Counted from the first letter of the stretch, positions 8,237-18,814 are shown. The stretch is DNA of 64,000 nucleotides from Palleronia pontilimi (GCF_016412875.1 NZ_JAEKPD010000009.1:177039-241038); one strand, 5' to 3'. The notes: generated from the letters alone by a model not told the origin. Program-made: numbers and translations.

Positions 8237-9580
8237 ATGGCCGGAATTCCCCACGACCATTACAAGCCCAATTCCAACGGCGAGCGGTGGCTGCACAAGC
8301 GCCTGCCCATCGTCGGGCTGCTCTACGACACGATCATGATCCCCACGCCCAAGAACCTGAACTGGATGTGGATCTGGGGCATCGTGCTGACCTTTACCCT
8401 GGTGCTGCAGATCGTCACCGGCATCGTGCTGGTGATGCACTACATCCCGTCGGTCGATCAGGCCTTCGCGTCGGTCGAGCACATCATGCGCGACGTCAAC
8501 GGCGGCTTCATGCTGCGCTACATGCACGCCAACGGCGCGTCGCTGTTCTTCGTGGCGGTCTATGCCCACATCTTCCGCTCGCTCTACTACGGCTCCTACA
8601 AGGAACCGCGCGAAGTGACGTGGATCATCGGCATCCTGATGTACCTGCTGATGATGGGCACCGCCTTCATGGGCTACGTTCTGCCCTGGGGCCAGATGTC
8701 CTTCTGGGGCGCCACCGTGATCACCGGCCTTTTCGGCGCGATCCCCTTCGTGGGCGAGAGCTTGCAGACCTGGCTGCTGGGCGGACCGGCCGTGGGTGAA
8801 TACACCCTGACGCGCTTCTTCTCGCTGCACTACCTGATGCCGATGATCCTGGTCGGACTGACGGCCGTGCACATCTGGGCCTTCCACACCACGGGCAACA
8901 ACAACCCCACGGGTGTCGAAGTGCGCCGGACCAGCAAGGAAGACGCCCAGAAGGACACGCTGCCCTTCTGGCCCTACTTCGTCATCAAGGACCTGTTCGC
9001 GCTGGCGATCATCCTGGCGGTGTTCTTCGCCATCGTCGGCTTCATGCCCAACTACCTGGGCCACCCCGACAACTACATCGAAGCCAACCCGCTGGCGACG
9101 CCCGCACATATCGTGCCCGAATGGTACTTCCTGCCGTTCTACGCGATCCTGCGCGCCTTCACGTCGGAAGTCTGGGTGGTGCAGATCGCCAGCTTCCTGA
9201 CCGGCGGCATCGTCGACGCCAAATTCTTCGGCGTGCTCGCGATGTTCGGCGCGATCCTGGTCATGGCGCTGGCGCCGTGGCTGGACACGTCGTCCGTGCG
9301 CTCGGGCCGCTACCGCCCCATGTTCAAGTGGTGGTTCGCGCTTCTGGTCGTCGATTTCTTCGTGCTGATGTGGGTGGGCGCCATGCCCGCGGAAGAGCCT
9401 TACGCCACGATCTCGCTGATCGCGTCGGCTTACTGGTTCGGCTACTTCCTGGTCATCCTGCCGCTGCTCGGCGTGGTCGAGAAGCCGCTGCCGCAGCCCG
9501 CGACGATCGAAGAAGACTACGCATCGCACTACGCGCCGCAGACCGGTGGCACCAAGACCATCGTCAACCCGGCCGAGTGA
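8237..9580 (+). CDS. petB: Cytochrome b of the bc1 complex
   Basis: This 447-residue integral membrane subunit carries both b hemes and the Qo and Qi quinone sites. Several membrane helices are obvious, starting near residue 44. Heme-ligand histidines lie in [12 protein letters not shown] and VYAHIFRS on one helix and in FSLHYL and TAVHIWAFH on another. The Qo-site signature PEWY is at about 294-297. It lies between petA and petC with short gaps of 12 bases on either side, in the standard petABC order. Confidence 0.97.
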   Translation: MAGIPHDHYKPNSNGERWLHKRLPIVGLLYDTIMIPTPKNLNWMWIWGIVLTFTLVLQIVTGIVLVMHYIPSVDQAFASVEHIMRDVNGGFMLRYMHANGASLFFVAVYAHIFRSLYYGSYKEPREVTWIIGILMYLLMMGTAFMGYVLPWGQMSFWGATVITGLFGAIPFVGESLQTWLLGGPAVGEYTLTRFFSLHYLMPMILVGLTAVHIWAFHTTGNNNPTGVEVRRTSKEDAQKDTLPFWPYFVIKDLFALAIILAVFFAIVGFMPNYLGHPDNYIEANPLATPAHIVPEWYFLPFYAILRAFTSEVWVVQIASFLTGGIVDAKFFGVLAMFGAILVMALAPWLDTSSVRSGRYRPMFKWWFALLVVDFFVLMWVGAMPAEEPYATISLIASAYWFGYFLVILPLLGVVEKPLPQPATIEEDYASHYAPQTGGTKTIVNPAE

Positions 9581-9592
9581 GAAAGGACCGAC

Positions 9593-10408
9593 ATGCTTAA
9601 GAAAATCGCTCTCGGCGCGGCGCTCTCGCTGGGTCTGGCCTCCGGGCCGGCCCTGGCCGCCGAATCCGAGGCTCATACAAACGATTACGACTTCTCGTTC
9701 GAGGGTCCGTTCGGCAGCTACGACCAGATGCAGCTGCAACGCGGCCTGCAGGTCTATACCGAGGTCTGCTCGGCCTGCCACGGACTGCGCTACGTGCCGT
9801 TCCGGACGCTGGGCTACGAAGGCGGGCCCAACCTGCCCGAGCCCCAGGTGCGCGCCTACGCCGAGTTCTACGAGGTGTATGACGAGTCGCTCCTGGACGG
9901 CGAAGGCGACTTCCGCCCCGCCAAGCCCACCGACCACTTCCCCGAATCGTCGCTGTCGAACGCACCGGACCTGTCGCTGATGGCCAAGGCCCGCGCGGGC
10001 TTCCACGGTCCCTACGGGCTGGGCATCAACCAGTTCGTCAAGGGCATGGGCGGCCCGGAATATATCGTGTCGCTGCTGAACGGCTATACCGGTGAAGACA
10101 AGGAAGAAGCGGGCGCGGTGCTTTACGAAAACACCGCCTATCCCGGTGGCTGGATCGCCATGGCACCGCCGCTTTACGGCGACGACGTGACCTACGCGGA
10201 CGACACCGAGGCCTCGCTCGAGCAGGTGTCGAAGGACGTGGCCGCGTTCCTGATGTGGACGGCCGAGCCGAAGCTCATCGCGCGCAAGCAGGCGGGCTTT
10301 ACCGGCGTGCTGATGCTGAGCGTTCTGGCGGTGCTTCTGTACCTCACCAACAAGCGGATCTGGGCGCCCCACAAGCGCAAGGTCAAGGACAGCGTTCCGG
10401 GCGAGTGA
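9593..10408 (+). CDS. petC: Cytochrome c1 of the bc1 complex
   Basis: This 271-residue precursor has a cleavable signal peptide (about 1-22, ending ALAAE). The heme-binding motif CSACH is at 59-63, and the probable methionine ligand lies in the later GWIAMAPPL region. A C-terminal anchor helix ([14 protein letters not shown]) is followed by a basic tail. It accepts electrons from the Rieske centre and passes them to soluble or membrane cytochrome c. It is the last gene of the petABC operon and is followed by a strong terminator. Confidence 0.96.
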   Translation: MLKKIALGAALSLGLASGPALAAESEAHTNDYDFSFEGPFGSYDQMQLQRGLQVYTEVCSACHGLRYVPFRTLGYEGGPNLPEPQVRAYAEFYEVYDESLLDGEGDFRPAKPTDHFPESSLSNAPDLSLMAKARAGFHGPYGLGINQFVKGMGGPEYIVSLLNGYTGEDKEEAGAVLYENTAYPGGWIAMAPPLYGDDVTYADDTEASLEQVSKDVAAFLMWTAEPKLIARKQAGFTGVLMLSVLAVLLYLTNKRIWAPHKRKVKDSVPGE

Positions 10409-10435
10409 TTGCCACCGCTGCACCCGGTTGATGGA

Positions 10436-10461
10436 AGCCGCCCTTCGGGGCGGCTTTTTTT
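10436..10461 (+). terminator. Intrinsic terminator of petABC
   Basis: AGCCGCCC, TTCG loop, GGGCGGCT, then seven T. This textbook rho-independent terminator lies 28 bases after petC and separates it from the convergent thi operon. Confidence 0.93.
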
Positions 10462-10497
10462 AGGTATTTTTGGAAAGATGAAGCAAGGGGCCGCGCC

Positions 10498-11193
10498 CTA
10501 GCCCGCGAGATAGGCGCCAAGGGCGGGCGGCGGATCGGCGAGCAGCGCGTCGGTGTCCTGCGGCTGGTGGGCCCGCCCGTCGGCGACCACGATGGTCTGG
10601 CCCTTCAGACGCCGCGCATCGTCGGGGTCGTGGGTGATCATCAACAGGGTCAGATCCCGCGCTTGGGCCAGCCGCAGCACCAGGTCGATCATCTCGGATT
10701 TCAGCGCCGGTCCCAGGGCCGAAAACGCCTCGTCCAGCAGCAGGATCGGCTTGTCCTGCAATCCCGCCCGCGCCAGCGCCACGCGGCTTTGCTGCCCGCC
10801 GGACAGATCCCCTGGCTTGCGGTCGCCCATCCCGGCCAGCCCCACATCGCGGAGCGCGTCCGCGACGCGCGCCCGGTCGTCGGCGCTGAGCCGTCCGTTC
10901 GGCCGCAGGCCCAGGCCCACGTTCCGGGTCACGGTCAGGTGCGGGAACAGGTTGTTGTCCTGGAAGATCGTCGCCACCGGCCGCTCGGACGGGGTCAGGT
11001 CGGTGATGTCCGTGCCGCCCCAGGTGATCCGCCCGCTATCGGGCGTCAGGAACCCGCCCACCAGCGCCAGCAGCGTCGACTTGCCCGCGCCCGACGGCCC
11101 CAGGATCGCGATCCGCGCGCCCGTCTCGATCGCCAGATCGGCGCTCAGCGTGAAATCGCCGCGCGTGACGCGCACATCCTCAAACGTCAGCAT
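10498..11193 (-). CDS. thiQ: Thiamine ABC transporter ATP-binding protein
   Basis: This 231-residue ABC ATPase would energise thiamine/TPP import. It shows Walker A (GPSGAGKST), Q-loop FQDNNLFPH, signature LSGGQ, Walker B (LLLDEAF) and an H-loop histidine (MITHD). The start MLTFEDVRV overlaps the 3' end of thiP by 14 bases. It is the last gene of the riboswitch-controlled thiBPQ operon. Assignment rests mainly on gene order, the TPP riboswitch and the ThiB/ThiP neighbours. Confidence 0.93.
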   Translation of the reverse strand: MLTFEDVRVTRGDFTLSADLAIETGARIAILGPSGAGKSTLLALVGGFLTPDSGRITWGGTDITDLTPSERPVATIFQDNNLFPHLTVTRNVGLGLRPNGRLSADDRARVADALRDVGLAGMGDRKPGDLSGGQQSRVALARAGLQDKPILLLDEAFSALGPALKSEMIDLVLRLAQARDLTLLMITHDPDDARRLKGQTIVVADGRAHQPQDTDALLADPPPALGAYLAG

Positions 11194-12745
11194 CCACGCG
11201 TCCCCCGCGATCGAACAGCCAGAACGCGACCAGGCTGAGCGCCAGCAGCACCAGCGCGGCCCCCGCCGCATCGTCCATCCGGTAGGCGCCCATCAGGCGG
11301 TAAAGCTGCAGCGGCAAGGTCGCGGCGTCGGCATCGGCGAACAAAGCCACGACGCCCAGGTCGCCCATGGACAAAGCCGCCGCAAGGCCCAGCGCGAAGG
11401 CGAAGGGGCGGCGGATGCGCGGCAGGATCAGCAGGCGCAGGCGCGCCCAGCCGCGCAGTCCCAGCGACGTGGCCAGCGGGCCGAACTGCGCCTCGACCGC
11501 CTCCACCGCGGGCACGACGACGCGCAGCGCGAAGGGCAGCGCCATCACCGCGTTGACCAGCGCGGTCACCGGCAGCGTCAGCCGGTCGGGGGCGATGAAC
11601 GGGAAGGTCACGATGAACAGGCCGGTGCCGATCACCAGGGGCGAGGCGGCGATGCCCAGCATCCCCGCGACCTCGAGCGTGCGGCCCCGGATGCCGCCCA
11701 GCCGCTGGATCGCCACCGCCAGCGGCAGCGCCAGCAGCGCCGTAAGAAACGCCGAGCCCAGCGCCACCAGGACCGAGCGCAGCGCCGCGCGCCAGACCTC
11801 GGGCGGCAGCGAAACGACATGCGGCGCGCCCCGCAGCGCCAGCGCGCCCAGCGGCACCAGCAGGAACGCCATGGCGACGCCCAGCGCGGCCACGTCGAAG
11901 GCCGGGTGCGGCTGGTCCCAGCGCCTGAGCGCCCGGTCCAGCCCCGCGCCCATGGCGTCGGGCGCGCTGACCCGCAAAGCCACCAGCGCCGCGGCGGCCG
12001 TCACGGCCAGTTGCAGCAGCGCCAGAAGCGCCGCGCGGGACAGGTCGAAATCGAATCGGAACGCCTGGTAGATCGCCAGTTCCACCGTCGTCGCGCGCGG
12101 CCCGCCCCCCAGCGTCAGCGCGACCGCGAAGGACGTGATGCAGATCAGGAAGATCACCAGCGCCGCACCGGGCAGCACGCGCGCCAGCATCGGCAGTTCG
12201 ATCTGGCGAAAGATCGCGCGCGGGCGCATGCCCAGGCTGGCGGCCAGCCGGAACCGCTCGGACGGGACGTCCAGCCAGCCCTGCAGGATCATCCGCGTGG
12301 CCAGCGGCAGGTTGAAGAACACATGCGCCAGCACCACGCCCCAGGCGCCGTAGATGCTGACCATGGGCAGTCCCGCAGCGTCCAGCGCGGCGTTCACCCA
12401 CCCGCTACGACCGAACACCATGATCAGCCCTAGAACCGCGACGATCACCGGTAGGATGAAAGGCGCGCCCAGCAGCGTGACCAGCAGCGTCCGCCCGCGA
12501 AACCGCCGCCGCGCCAGCGCGCGCGCAACCGGCACCGCCAGCGCGACGCTGAAGATCGCCGACAGCGTGGCCTGCCACAGGGTGAAACGCAGCGCCGCCC
12601 AGTCGGACGGGCGCAGGCCCGTGCCCCTCTCGGCCCGCCACGCCACTGCCGCGACGCTACCCAGCACCAGCGCCAGGACAAGCGCCCCCGCGCCAAGACC
12701 CAGCAGCGTCAGCGGACGGATCAGCGGCTGAGCGCGGTCAGCCAT
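11180..12745 (-). CDS. thiP: Thiamine ABC transporter permease
   Basis: This 521-residue double-length permease has two fused binding-protein-dependent transport modules, as in ThiP and iron permeases, with about twelve hydrophobic segments. The EAA-like loops contain ASLGMRPRAIFRQIELPML in the first half and the SLGLRGWARLRLLILPRI section in the second. The start overlaps the thiB coding end by 25 bases and the 3' end overlaps thiQ by 14. It forms the membrane channel for periplasmic ThiB-delivered thiamine. Confidence 0.93.
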   Translation of the reverse strand: MADRAQPLIRPLTLLGLGAGALVLALVLGSVAAVAWRAERGTGLRPSDWAALRFTLWQATLSAIFSVALAVPVARALARRRFRGRTLLVTLLGAPFILPVIVAVLGLIMVFGRSGWVNAALDAAGLPMVSIYGAWGVVLAHVFFNLPLATRMILQGWLDVPSERFRLAASLGMRPRAIFRQIELPMLARVLPGAALVIFLICITSFAVALTLGGGPRATTVELAIYQAFRFDFDLSRAALLALLQLAVTAAAALVALRVSAPDAMGAGLDRALRRWDQPHPAFDVAALGVAMAFLLVPLGALALRGAPHVVSLPPEVWRAALRSVLVALGSAFLTALLALPLAVAIQRLGGIRGRTLEVAGMLGIAASPLVIGTGLFIVTFPFIAPDRLTLPVTALVNAVMALPFALRVVVPAVEAVEAQFGPLATSLGLRGWARLRLLILPRIRRPFAFALGLAAALSMGDLGVVALFADADAATLPLQLYRLMGAYRMDDAAGAALVLLALSLVAFWLFDRGGRVDADV

Positions 12746-13704
12746 TCGTCCAGCGCCGCATCCCGGATCTCGGGCACCTCGTCCGAGGGGTAGAGCAGCG
12801 CGACCTGCGGCTCGATCAGCGTGTCGAAGCCGTCGGGCAGACCGCCCTCGGGGGTCACGGCCGGATACATCCAGTTCGTCGTCGGCAGGATCGACTGCGC
12901 CGTGTCACCGGCCATGAAGGCCACGAAATCGCGCGCCAGGTCCGGCTCGTCCGACGCCTCCAGCACGCCCGCGACCTCGATCTGCAGGTAGTGGCCTTCG
13001 ACGAAGGACGCCGCTTGCTTGCTGTCGTCGTCCTCGGCGATCAGGTGATAGGCGGGCGAGGTGGTGTAGCTCAGCACCATGTCGGCCTCGCCTTCCAGGA
13101 ACAGCCCGTAGGCCTCGGACCAGCCCTTCGTGACGGTCACCACGTTGTCGGCCAGGTCCGCCCAGATCCTGGGCGCGTCGTCGCCATAGGCGTTCTTGAC
13201 CCACAGCAGCAGGCCCAGGCCCGGCGTGGACGAGCGCGGATCCTGGATCACGATGGTCGCGTCGCTGTCGGCGAGGTCGCGGAAGCTGTTGGGCGCGTCG
13301 AACCCCGCGTCGTGGACGAAGGCGAAATAGCCCCAGTCATAGGGCGCGAAGACCGGGTCGTCCCACGCGATCGGCAGATCCCAGGCCACGTCGGCAAGCC
13401 CCGCATCGGCGAAAAGCCCCGTGTCCTTGGCCGCTGCGATCAGGTTCTGGTCCAGCCCCAGCACCACGTCCGCGTCCGAGCGCGGGCCTTCCAGCCGCAG
13501 CCGCGACAGAAGCTCGGCCCCGTCGCCCAGCGCGGTGAATTGCAGGTCGCAGGCGCAGTTGGCCTCGAACGCCTCTTCGATGGCGGGACCGGGGCCCCAG
13601 TCGCTGACGAAGCTGTCATAGGTATAGACGGACAGGACGGGCCTTTCCTGCGCGATTGCAGGCGATGCAAGCAGTCCAAGCCCGAGGATGATAAGGGATC
13701 TCAT
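12721..13704 (-). CDS. thiB: Thiamine ABC transporter substrate-binding protein
   Basis: This 327-residue periplasmic binding protein has a signal peptide (about 1-18, ending ASPAIAQE) followed by LSVYTYDSF, typical of the ThiB/TbpA group. It captures thiamine, TMP or TPP and delivers it to ThiPQ. Two cysteines in ANCACDLQF could form a disulfide. It is the first gene of the operon, about 50 bases downstream of the TPP riboswitch. Confidence 0.94.
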   Translation of the reverse strand: MRSLIILGLGLLASPAIAQERPVLSVYTYDSFVSDWGPGPAIEEAFEANCACDLQFTALGDGAELLSRLRLEGPRSDADVVLGLDQNLIAAAKDTGLFADAGLADVAWDLPIAWDDPVFAPYDWGYFAFVHDAGFDAPNSFRDLADSDATIVIQDPRSSTPGLGLLLWVKNAYGDDAPRIWADLADNVVTVTKGWSEAYGLFLEGEADMVLSYTTSPAYHLIAEDDDSKQAASFVEGHYLQIEVAGVLEASDEPDLARDFVAFMAGDTAQSILPTTNWMYPAVTPEGGLPDGFDTLIEPQVALLYPSDEVPEIRDAALDEWLTALSR

Positions 13705-13752
13705 GGCGTCTCCTCCTTGGCCGGACGGGGGTGGGGCAGCAGGAGCGCGACC

Positions 13753-13831
13753 TTCCCTCCGCCGGTGTTAACCGGTTCAGGTTCAACGGGTCCGCAGGAT
13801 CGCGTCTCAGCCCAGAAGGGCACCCCGAGGT
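13753..13831 (-). promoter_or_regulatory. TPP riboswitch (THI element) upstream of thiB
   Basis: Read on the minus strand, this segment holds the conserved thi-box parts in order: CGGGGTGCC, then GGCTGAGA, then ACCCGTTGAACCTGA, then CCGGTTAACACCGGCGG. These match the pyrophosphate- and pyrimidine-sensor arms of TPP riboswitches. The following GGAGGGAAGG could be exposed or hidden by folding. The expected effect is repression of thiBPQ when TPP is plentiful. Confidence 0.95.
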
Positions 13832-14120
13832 TGCGCAAAACCTAAGGCGGCGGCCCCGGTTCCGCAACCACCCGCAGCGCGCGGGCACTTCGCAGGGGGT
13901 GCACCGCAGGGGCGCAGATGCCGCAATCACGGAAAGAATGAGCCCTGCCCTTTCATTGTCACATTTTCGCAAAGCAGTTTTGCCATCAGGGCGCCATTGT
14001 AGTGCGTAACCGTTTCAATGACGTATGGGGCGGCGCTTTCGGGCGGCGCTCCTTTTTCGCGCCGCTGCTTGAGGCCGCGCGTCCCGCCCGCTAAACGGCG
14101 GGGCAAAGGAGCGTCCGCGC

Positions 14121-15224
14121 ATGAGCCTGAACACCTACGGACACCTGTTCCGCGTCACCACCTGGGGCGAAAGCCACGGACCCGCTTTGGGCGCGACCGT
14201 GGATGGCTGCCCGCCGGGCGTGCCCATCGACGAGGCGGCGCTTCAGGTCTGGATGGACAAGCGCAAGCCCGGAACGTCGAAATACACCACCCAGCGGCGC
14301 GAGGCCGACGCGGTGCGCATCCTGTCGGGCACCTACGAGGGGCAGACGACGGGCACGCCCATCCAGCTGATGATCGAGAATACCGACCAGCGGTCGAAGG
14401 ATTACGGCGACATCGCCGAGAAATTCCGCCCCGGCCATGCCGATATCACCTACTGGCAGAAATACGGCATCCGCGATCCGCGCGGCGGCGGGCGCTCGTC
14501 GGCGCGCGAAACGGCGGCGCGGGTGGCGGCGGGCGGCGTGGCGCGCGCGGCGCTGGGGATGCTGGCCCCGGAGGTCAATATCCGCGGATATATGGTGCAG
14601 ATGGGGGCGCATCACATCGACCGGGACCGCTTCGATTGGGACCAGATCGAGCGTAATCCCTTCTGGGTGCCCGACGCGCGAGCCGCCGAGGATTGGGCGG
14701 GCTATCTCGACGGGCTGCGCAAGGACGGCCAGAGCGTCGGCGCGATGATCGAGGTCTGCGTGCGCGGCGCGCCCGCGGGTCTGGGTGCACCGGTTTACGG
14801 CAAGCTCGACACGGATCTGGCCGCCGCGATGATGAGCATCAACGCCGTGAAGGGCGTCGAGATCGGCGAAGGCATGGCCGCCGCGTCGCTGACCGGCACC
14901 GACAACGCGGACGAGATCTTCATGGGCGAGGACGGGCATTACTTCGGCTCGAACCACGCGGGCGGGATCCTGGGCGGCATCTCCACCGGGCAGGACATCG
15001 TGGTGCGCTTCGCGGTGAAGCCCACGTCGTCGATCCTGCAGACGCGCCGGACCATCACCAAGTCGGGCGAAGCCGCCGAGATCATCACCAAGGGCCGCCA
15101 CGATCCCTGCGTGGGCATCCGCGCGGTGCCCGTAGCCGAAGCGATGGCAGCGGCGGTGATCCTGGACCACCTGCTGCTGCATCGCGGCCAGGTCGGCGAC
15201 GGGCCGCGCGGTCGCATCGGCTGA
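14121..15224 (+). CDS. aroC: Chorismate synthase
   Basis: This 367-residue enzyme converts EPSP to chorismate, the last step of the shikimate pathway, using reduced FMN. Signatures present include GESHGPALG near the N-terminus, [35 protein letters not shown] and the GRSSARETA arginine region, and [15 protein letters not shown]. Length is normal. It begins about 290 bases downstream of the divergent thi leader, and no other gene is evident in that gap. Confidence 0.97.
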   Translation: MSLNTYGHLFRVTTWGESHGPALGATVDGCPPGVPIDEAALQVWMDKRKPGTSKYTTQRREADAVRILSGTYEGQTTGTPIQLMIENTDQRSKDYGDIAEKFRPGHADITYWQKYGIRDPRGGGRSSARETAARVAAGGVARAALGMLAPEVNIRGYMVQMGAHHIDRDRFDWDQIERNPFWVPDARAAEDWAGYLDGLRKDGQSVGAMIEVCVRGAPAGLGAPVYGKLDTDLAAAMMSINAVKGVEIGEGMAAASLTGTDNADEIFMGEDGHYFGSNHAGGILGGISTGQDIVVRFAVKPTSSILQTRRTITKSGEAAEIITKGRHDPCVGIRAVPVAEAMAAAVILDHLLLHRGQVGDGPRGRIG

Positions 15225-15344
15225 GCGCCAGCCGCCGCACGGCTTGACCGCGCTGCTGGTCGCCGAGCATACTTTCGGCATTTCAAGGATGCCGCTACCG
15301 GTCGTTTCGGGCGCGGTTCATTTTCGATGCGAAAGGAATTGCCG

Positions 15345-15734
15345 ATGCCGCGCGCGACCGTTTTCTCAGCCTGCCTTTTGATCCTGGCGCACTCCGCCGC
15401 CGCCGCGGATCTGGACGTGCCCATCACCGAAATGGCGGGCGACGGCCGTGCGGCCACCTGTGCCGGTTCGATTGTTGCCGGGCTGGATCCCGCCGGTGAC
15501 GGGTTCCTGGCTGTCCGGTCCGGGCCGGGCACGAATTACCGAAAGATCGACGAGCTTCGCAACGGCGACGTCGTCAACGTGTTCGAGGGCGTTGGCCCGT
15601 GGGTCGGCGTCACCTATGGGCGGGTCAGCGACGGGTGGCCCGACCCCTGTGCCAATACGGGACCCGCGCGGCGGGTCCGTGACAGCCAGAAGGGCTGGAT
15701 CCACTCGAACTGGCTTGAGGATCTGGCCGGGTGA
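15345..15734 (+). CDS. Secreted SH3-domain-like protein
   Basis: This 129-residue protein has an N-terminal signal peptide (MPRATVFSACLLILAHSAAAA) and a single bacterial SH3-like domain: FLAVRSGPGTNYRKIDELRNGD, then VFEGVGPWVGV, then KGWIHSNWL. Such domains bind peptidoglycan or other periplasmic partners. Cysteines at about 41 and 103 could form a disulfide. The start is the ATG preceded by AAAGGA at good spacing; an upstream ATG would add six residues. It ends seven bases from the convergent lytic transglycosylase. Confidence 0.75.
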   Translation: MPRATVFSACLLILAHSAAAADLDVPITEMAGDGRAATCAGSIVAGLDPAGDGFLAVRSGPGTNYRKIDELRNGDVVNVFEGVGPWVGVTYGRVSDGWPDPCANTGPARRVRDSQKGWIHSNWLEDLAG

Positions 15735-15741
15735 CGCGCCC

Positions 15742-17091
15742 CTAGCCGGAGCGATCGCGCAGCGTGTTGAGCAGCGACAGCGACGCGTAGCCGTCGGGCG
15801 ACAGGCCACGGGCGCGCTGGAAGCCGCGGATGGCGGTGATGGAGTTCGGGCCGATCTTGCCGTCGGCACCGCGCGTGTTGAAGCCAGCCGCGGTCAGCAG
15901 TTCCTGCAGCTCGACCCGCTCGTCGAAGCTGAGCGCGCGCTCGTCGCGGGGCCATTCGGCCTGGAACGGATCGCCGCCCCCGATCCGGTCGGCCAGGTGG
16001 CCCACGCCGATGACATAGGCGTCGGCGGCGTTGTAGCGTTCGATCACCGCGAAATTCGGGAAGGTCATGAAGGCCACGCCCGCCGCGCCTGCTGGCAGCA
16101 GGATCGACGCCTCGCCGTAATCGTCCACGGGCTCGCCCGACACGGCCGTGACGCCAAGCCCGGCCCAGTCCGATGGCAGTTTCTTCACGCTGCGCGCGGC
16201 CAGGGCGTAGTCGAAATCGTCGGGCAGCTGCACTTCCACGCCCCAGGGCTGGCCGGTCACCCACCCGAAGCCCGACAGGTAGGCCGCCGTCGAGGCCAGC
16301 GCATCCGCCGGGTTGTCGCCCCAGATGTCGCGCTTGCCGTCGCCGGTGAAATCGACCGCGTAGGCGATGAAGGACGTGGGGATGAACTGGGTGTGCCCCA
16401 TCGCCCCCGCCCAGGACCCCAGCATGTCGGGTGCCGTCACGTCGCCCGCCTGCAGGATCTGCAGCGCCGCGACCAGCTGGGCCTCGAAGAAGCGGCCGCG
16501 CCGTCCGTCATGGGCCAGCGTCGCCAGCGACGACATCACCGGCAGGTCGCCGCGGCGCGTGCCATAGGCGGATTCCATCCCCCAGACGGCGGCGACGATT
16601 TCCTTTTCCACGCCGTAGCGCGTCTCGATCGCTTCGAGCAGGCGGGCCTGCTTGGCCAGGGCGGCCTGGCCGGCCTCGACCCGCGCGTCCGAGACCGCCC
16701 GATCCAGGTAAGTCCAGATCGGCATGGTGAACTCGGCCTGGTTGCGATCCCTGTCGATCACGTCCGACAGGTAGGACACGTCGGTCATCGCCGCGTCGAA
16801 CGTGGCCGAGCTCACGCCTTGGGTCAGCGCGCGCCCGCGGAACGCCGCCAGCCAGTCGCGGAACGCCGCATCGCGGGCCGCTTCGGCCTTGGCCTGGGCG
16901 TCGTTCAGGTCGGCGGGCCGGGTCTGGGGGCGCTGGATGTCTTCGGGCTCGGCCCTGGCCTCGGCATCCGGGGCCGCGGCGGCGGTGGGCGGCGTCGCGT
17001 CGATGCGCGGCGCCGGGCGCACGGTGTCTTCCTGGCCAAAAGCCGCGCCGCCCAGGGTCATGGACATCAGCGCCATCGTCATGCGTCGCAT
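15742..17091 (-). CDS. Lytic murein transglycosylase, MltB family, with peptidoglycan-binding domain
   Basis: This 449-residue protein has a signal peptide (about 1-19), a proline/alanine/glutamate-rich linker to about 65 and then the MltB-type catalytic domain. The catalytic glutamate is in AVWGMESAYGT (about 170), followed by SWAGAMGHTQFIPTS and DFTGDGKRDIWG. A C-terminal peptidoglycan-binding repeat (DERVELQELLTAAGFN to the end) completes it. It cleaves the glycan backbone to form 1,6-anhydromuropeptides during wall turnover. No lipobox is seen, so it is probably soluble in the periplasm. Confidence 0.92.
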   Translation of the reverse strand: MRRMTMALMSMTLGGAAFGQEDTVRPAPRIDATPPTAAAAPDAEARAEPEDIQRPQTRPADLNDAQAKAEAARDAAFRDWLAAFRGRALTQGVSSATFDAAMTDVSYLSDVIDRDRNQAEFTMPIWTYLDRAVSDARVEAGQAALAKQARLLEAIETRYGVEKEIVAAVWGMESAYGTRRGDLPVMSSLATLAHDGRRGRFFEAQLVAALQILQAGDVTAPDMLGSWAGAMGHTQFIPTSFIAYAVDFTGDGKRDIWGDNPADALASTAAYLSGFGWVTGQPWGVEVQLPDDFDYALAARSVKKLPSDWAGLGVTAVSGEPVDDYGEASILLPAGAAGVAFMTFPNFAVIERYNAADAYVIGVGHLADRIGGGDPFQAEWPRDERALSFDERVELQELLTAAGFNTRGADGKIGPNSITAIRGFQRARGLSPDGYASLSLLNTLRDRSG

Positions 17092-17283
17092 CGCGACCTC
17101 TCGTGGTGAACCTACGTGCGCAGACTATCAGAGCCGCGGCCCGGGCAGAAGCACCCCCGTTGCCGGGATGTTGACAATCGCGCGCGCTTTTTCGTGAGCG
17201 AAAGGAATGGGCGAAAAGAATGCAACCGCCGGGACGCGCCGTTTGTTACACTGATTACGCCAACCCCGTCGAAGGAACCTGCC

Positions 17284-17745
17284 ATGCTGCGCCGCCTGAT
17301 TGCCACGCTTTGCCTGCTGCCCCTGACCGTTCATGCCGAGCAGGTCGGCGAAGTCGGCGTCGACTGGATCGGCAACGACATCATCATCGAAGCCATCGCC
17401 GATCCCGACATTCCCGGCGTCACCTGCCACATCGCCTACTTCGAGCGTGGCCTGATCGACCGCCTGAGCCAGGGCAACTGGTTCGAGGATCCGTCCAACG
17501 CGTCGATCGCGTGCCGCCAGACCGGTCCGATCGACCTCGCCGACCTGGACGACATCGACAGGGGCGAAAGCGGCGAGCAGGTGTTCAGCGAACGCCGGTC
17601 GATCATCCTGAAATCGCTCAGGATCAAGCGCATCTACGACGAGGGCAACCGAACGCTGATCTACCTGGCGCACGCCGCCGAGTTGACCGAAGGCTCGGCC
17701 AAGATGTCCATGTCCACCGTGCCGCTTTACGTGCCGGGCCAGTAA
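17284..17745 (+). CDS. creA: CreA family periplasmic protein
   Basis: This 153-residue protein has a signal peptide ending VHAEQ and the CreA pattern: EVGVDWIGNDIIIEAIADPDIPGVTCHIAYFERG with DPSNASIACRQTGPI and RRSIILKSLRIKRIYDE. CreA proteins are widespread periplasmic proteins of unknown function. The start is the ATG preceded by GAAGGA eight bases upstream. It is a single gene, convergent with the dienelactone hydrolase. Confidence 0.88.
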   Translation: MLRRLIATLCLLPLTVHAEQVGEVGVDWIGNDIIIEAIADPDIPGVTCHIAYFERGLIDRLSQGNWFEDPSNASIACRQTGPIDLADLDDIDRGESGEQVFSERRSIILKSLRIKRIYDEGNRTLIYLAHAAELTEGSAKMSMSTVPLYVPGQ

Positions 17746-17762
17746 GCGCGGCTTAGGGCGGC

Positions 17763-17781
17763 CCCCCGGGATATCCGGGGG
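17763..17781. terminator. GC hairpin between convergent genes
   Basis: A perfect 7-bp stem (CCCCCGG/CCGGGGG, five-base loop) lies between the ends of creA and the dienelactone hydrolase gene. It lacks a T tract on either side, so it may act as a two-way pause or 3'-end stabiliser rather than a strong terminator. Confidence 0.45.
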
Positions 17782-17800
17782 ACCAAGGTTCGGAAGGCGC

Positions 17801-18688
17801 TCAGGCCAGGTACACCCGGAACCACGCGATGGTCTGCTCCCACGCGGCCTCGGCGGCCTCGGGGTCGTAGCGGGGCGTGGTGTCGTTGTGGAACCCGTGG
17901 TTCACGTCGGGCCAGATCAGCGCTTGGTAACGCTTGTCGTTCTCTTCCAGCGCCTTTTGGTACTCCGGCCAGCCCGCGTTGATGCGCGCATCCAGCGCTG
18001 CGTATTGCAGCAGCAGCGGCGCTTCGATCTTCGGCACATCGGCGGCCGCGGGCTGCCGCCCGTAGAAGGGCACGCCCGCCGACAATTCGGGATAGGCGAC
18101 GGCCAGCGCGTTCACCACGCCGCCGCCGTAGCAGAACCCGGTCGCGCCGATCTTTCCGTTGACGTCATCGTGCGCCATCAGGAATTCGAACCCGGCGAAG
18201 AAGTCGTTCATCAGCTTTTCGCCGTCGACCTGGCGCTGCAATTCGCGGCCCTCGTCATCGTTGCCGGGATAGCCCCCCACCGATGTCAGCCCGTCCGGCG
18301 CCAGCGCGATGAACCCGGCCTTGGCGACGCGCCGGGCCACGTCGCGGATATAGGGGTTCAGACCGCGGTTTTCGTGGACGACCAGCACGGCGGGCGCGGG
18401 CTCGGTCAGGCCCGCGGGCTTGACCAGATACGCGTTCACGTCGCCGTTTCCGTTGGGCGACTGGTAGGTGATGTCTTCGCCCAGGATATCGCCGTCGTCG
18501 GGCGCGACCTGCTGGGCCAGCGCGTAATCGGGCGCAAGCTGCGTCAGGATCGCCGCCGCCGTCAGGCCCCCCACGGCCCATTTGCCCGCGCGGTCCAGGA
18601 ACTCGCGCTTGGTGATCTTGCCGTGGGCGTAGAAGTCGTAGAGATCCAGCAGCTCCTGGTCGAAATCCTTGGCGGTCATGCGGGTCAT
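17801..18688 (-). CDS. Dienelactone hydrolase family protein with TAT-like leader
   Basis: This 295-residue alpha/beta hydrolase has the dienelactone hydrolase triad: nucleophile cysteine in [10 protein letters not shown] (about 172), an aspartate around LDARINAGW and a histidine in DVNHGFHN. The N-terminus is a long leader (about 1-58) with [15 protein letters not shown], resembling a hydrophobic export or anchor segment that ends DYALAQQ. The start has AAGGAG eight bases upstream. The family hydrolyses dienelactones and related esters; the true substrate is unknown. Export of this enzyme is suggested, not shown. Confidence 0.85.
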   Translation of the reverse strand: MTRMTAKDFDQELLDLYDFYAHGKITKREFLDRAGKWAVGGLTAAAILTQLAPDYALAQQVAPDDGDILGEDITYQSPNGNGDVNAYLVKPAGLTEPAPAVLVVHENRGLNPYIRDVARRVAKAGFIALAPDGLTSVGGYPGNDDEGRELQRQVDGEKLMNDFFAGFEFLMAHDDVNGKIGATGFCYGGGVVNALAVAYPELSAGVPFYGRQPAAADVPKIEAPLLLQYAALDARINAGWPEYQKALEENDKRYQALIWPDVNHGFHNDTTPRYDPEAAEAAWEQTIAWFRVYLA

Positions 18689-18814
18689 GGAAAAGCTCCT
18701 TGGTTGGGTCGGCTGCAGCGTAAGGCCGTCCCGCGATACGTCATCCCACTTTTGCGTGTGACCTGCGGCGATCGTCCGCTAGGTTCTGTCCGAACCATCA
18801 GGGCGGAGGACACC

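Noticed and set aside
7547..10423. 958-codon open frame on the minus strand across petABC
   Set aside because: The opposite strand encodes three unmistakable bc1 subunits; the antisense product is low-complexity His/Arg/Val sequence.
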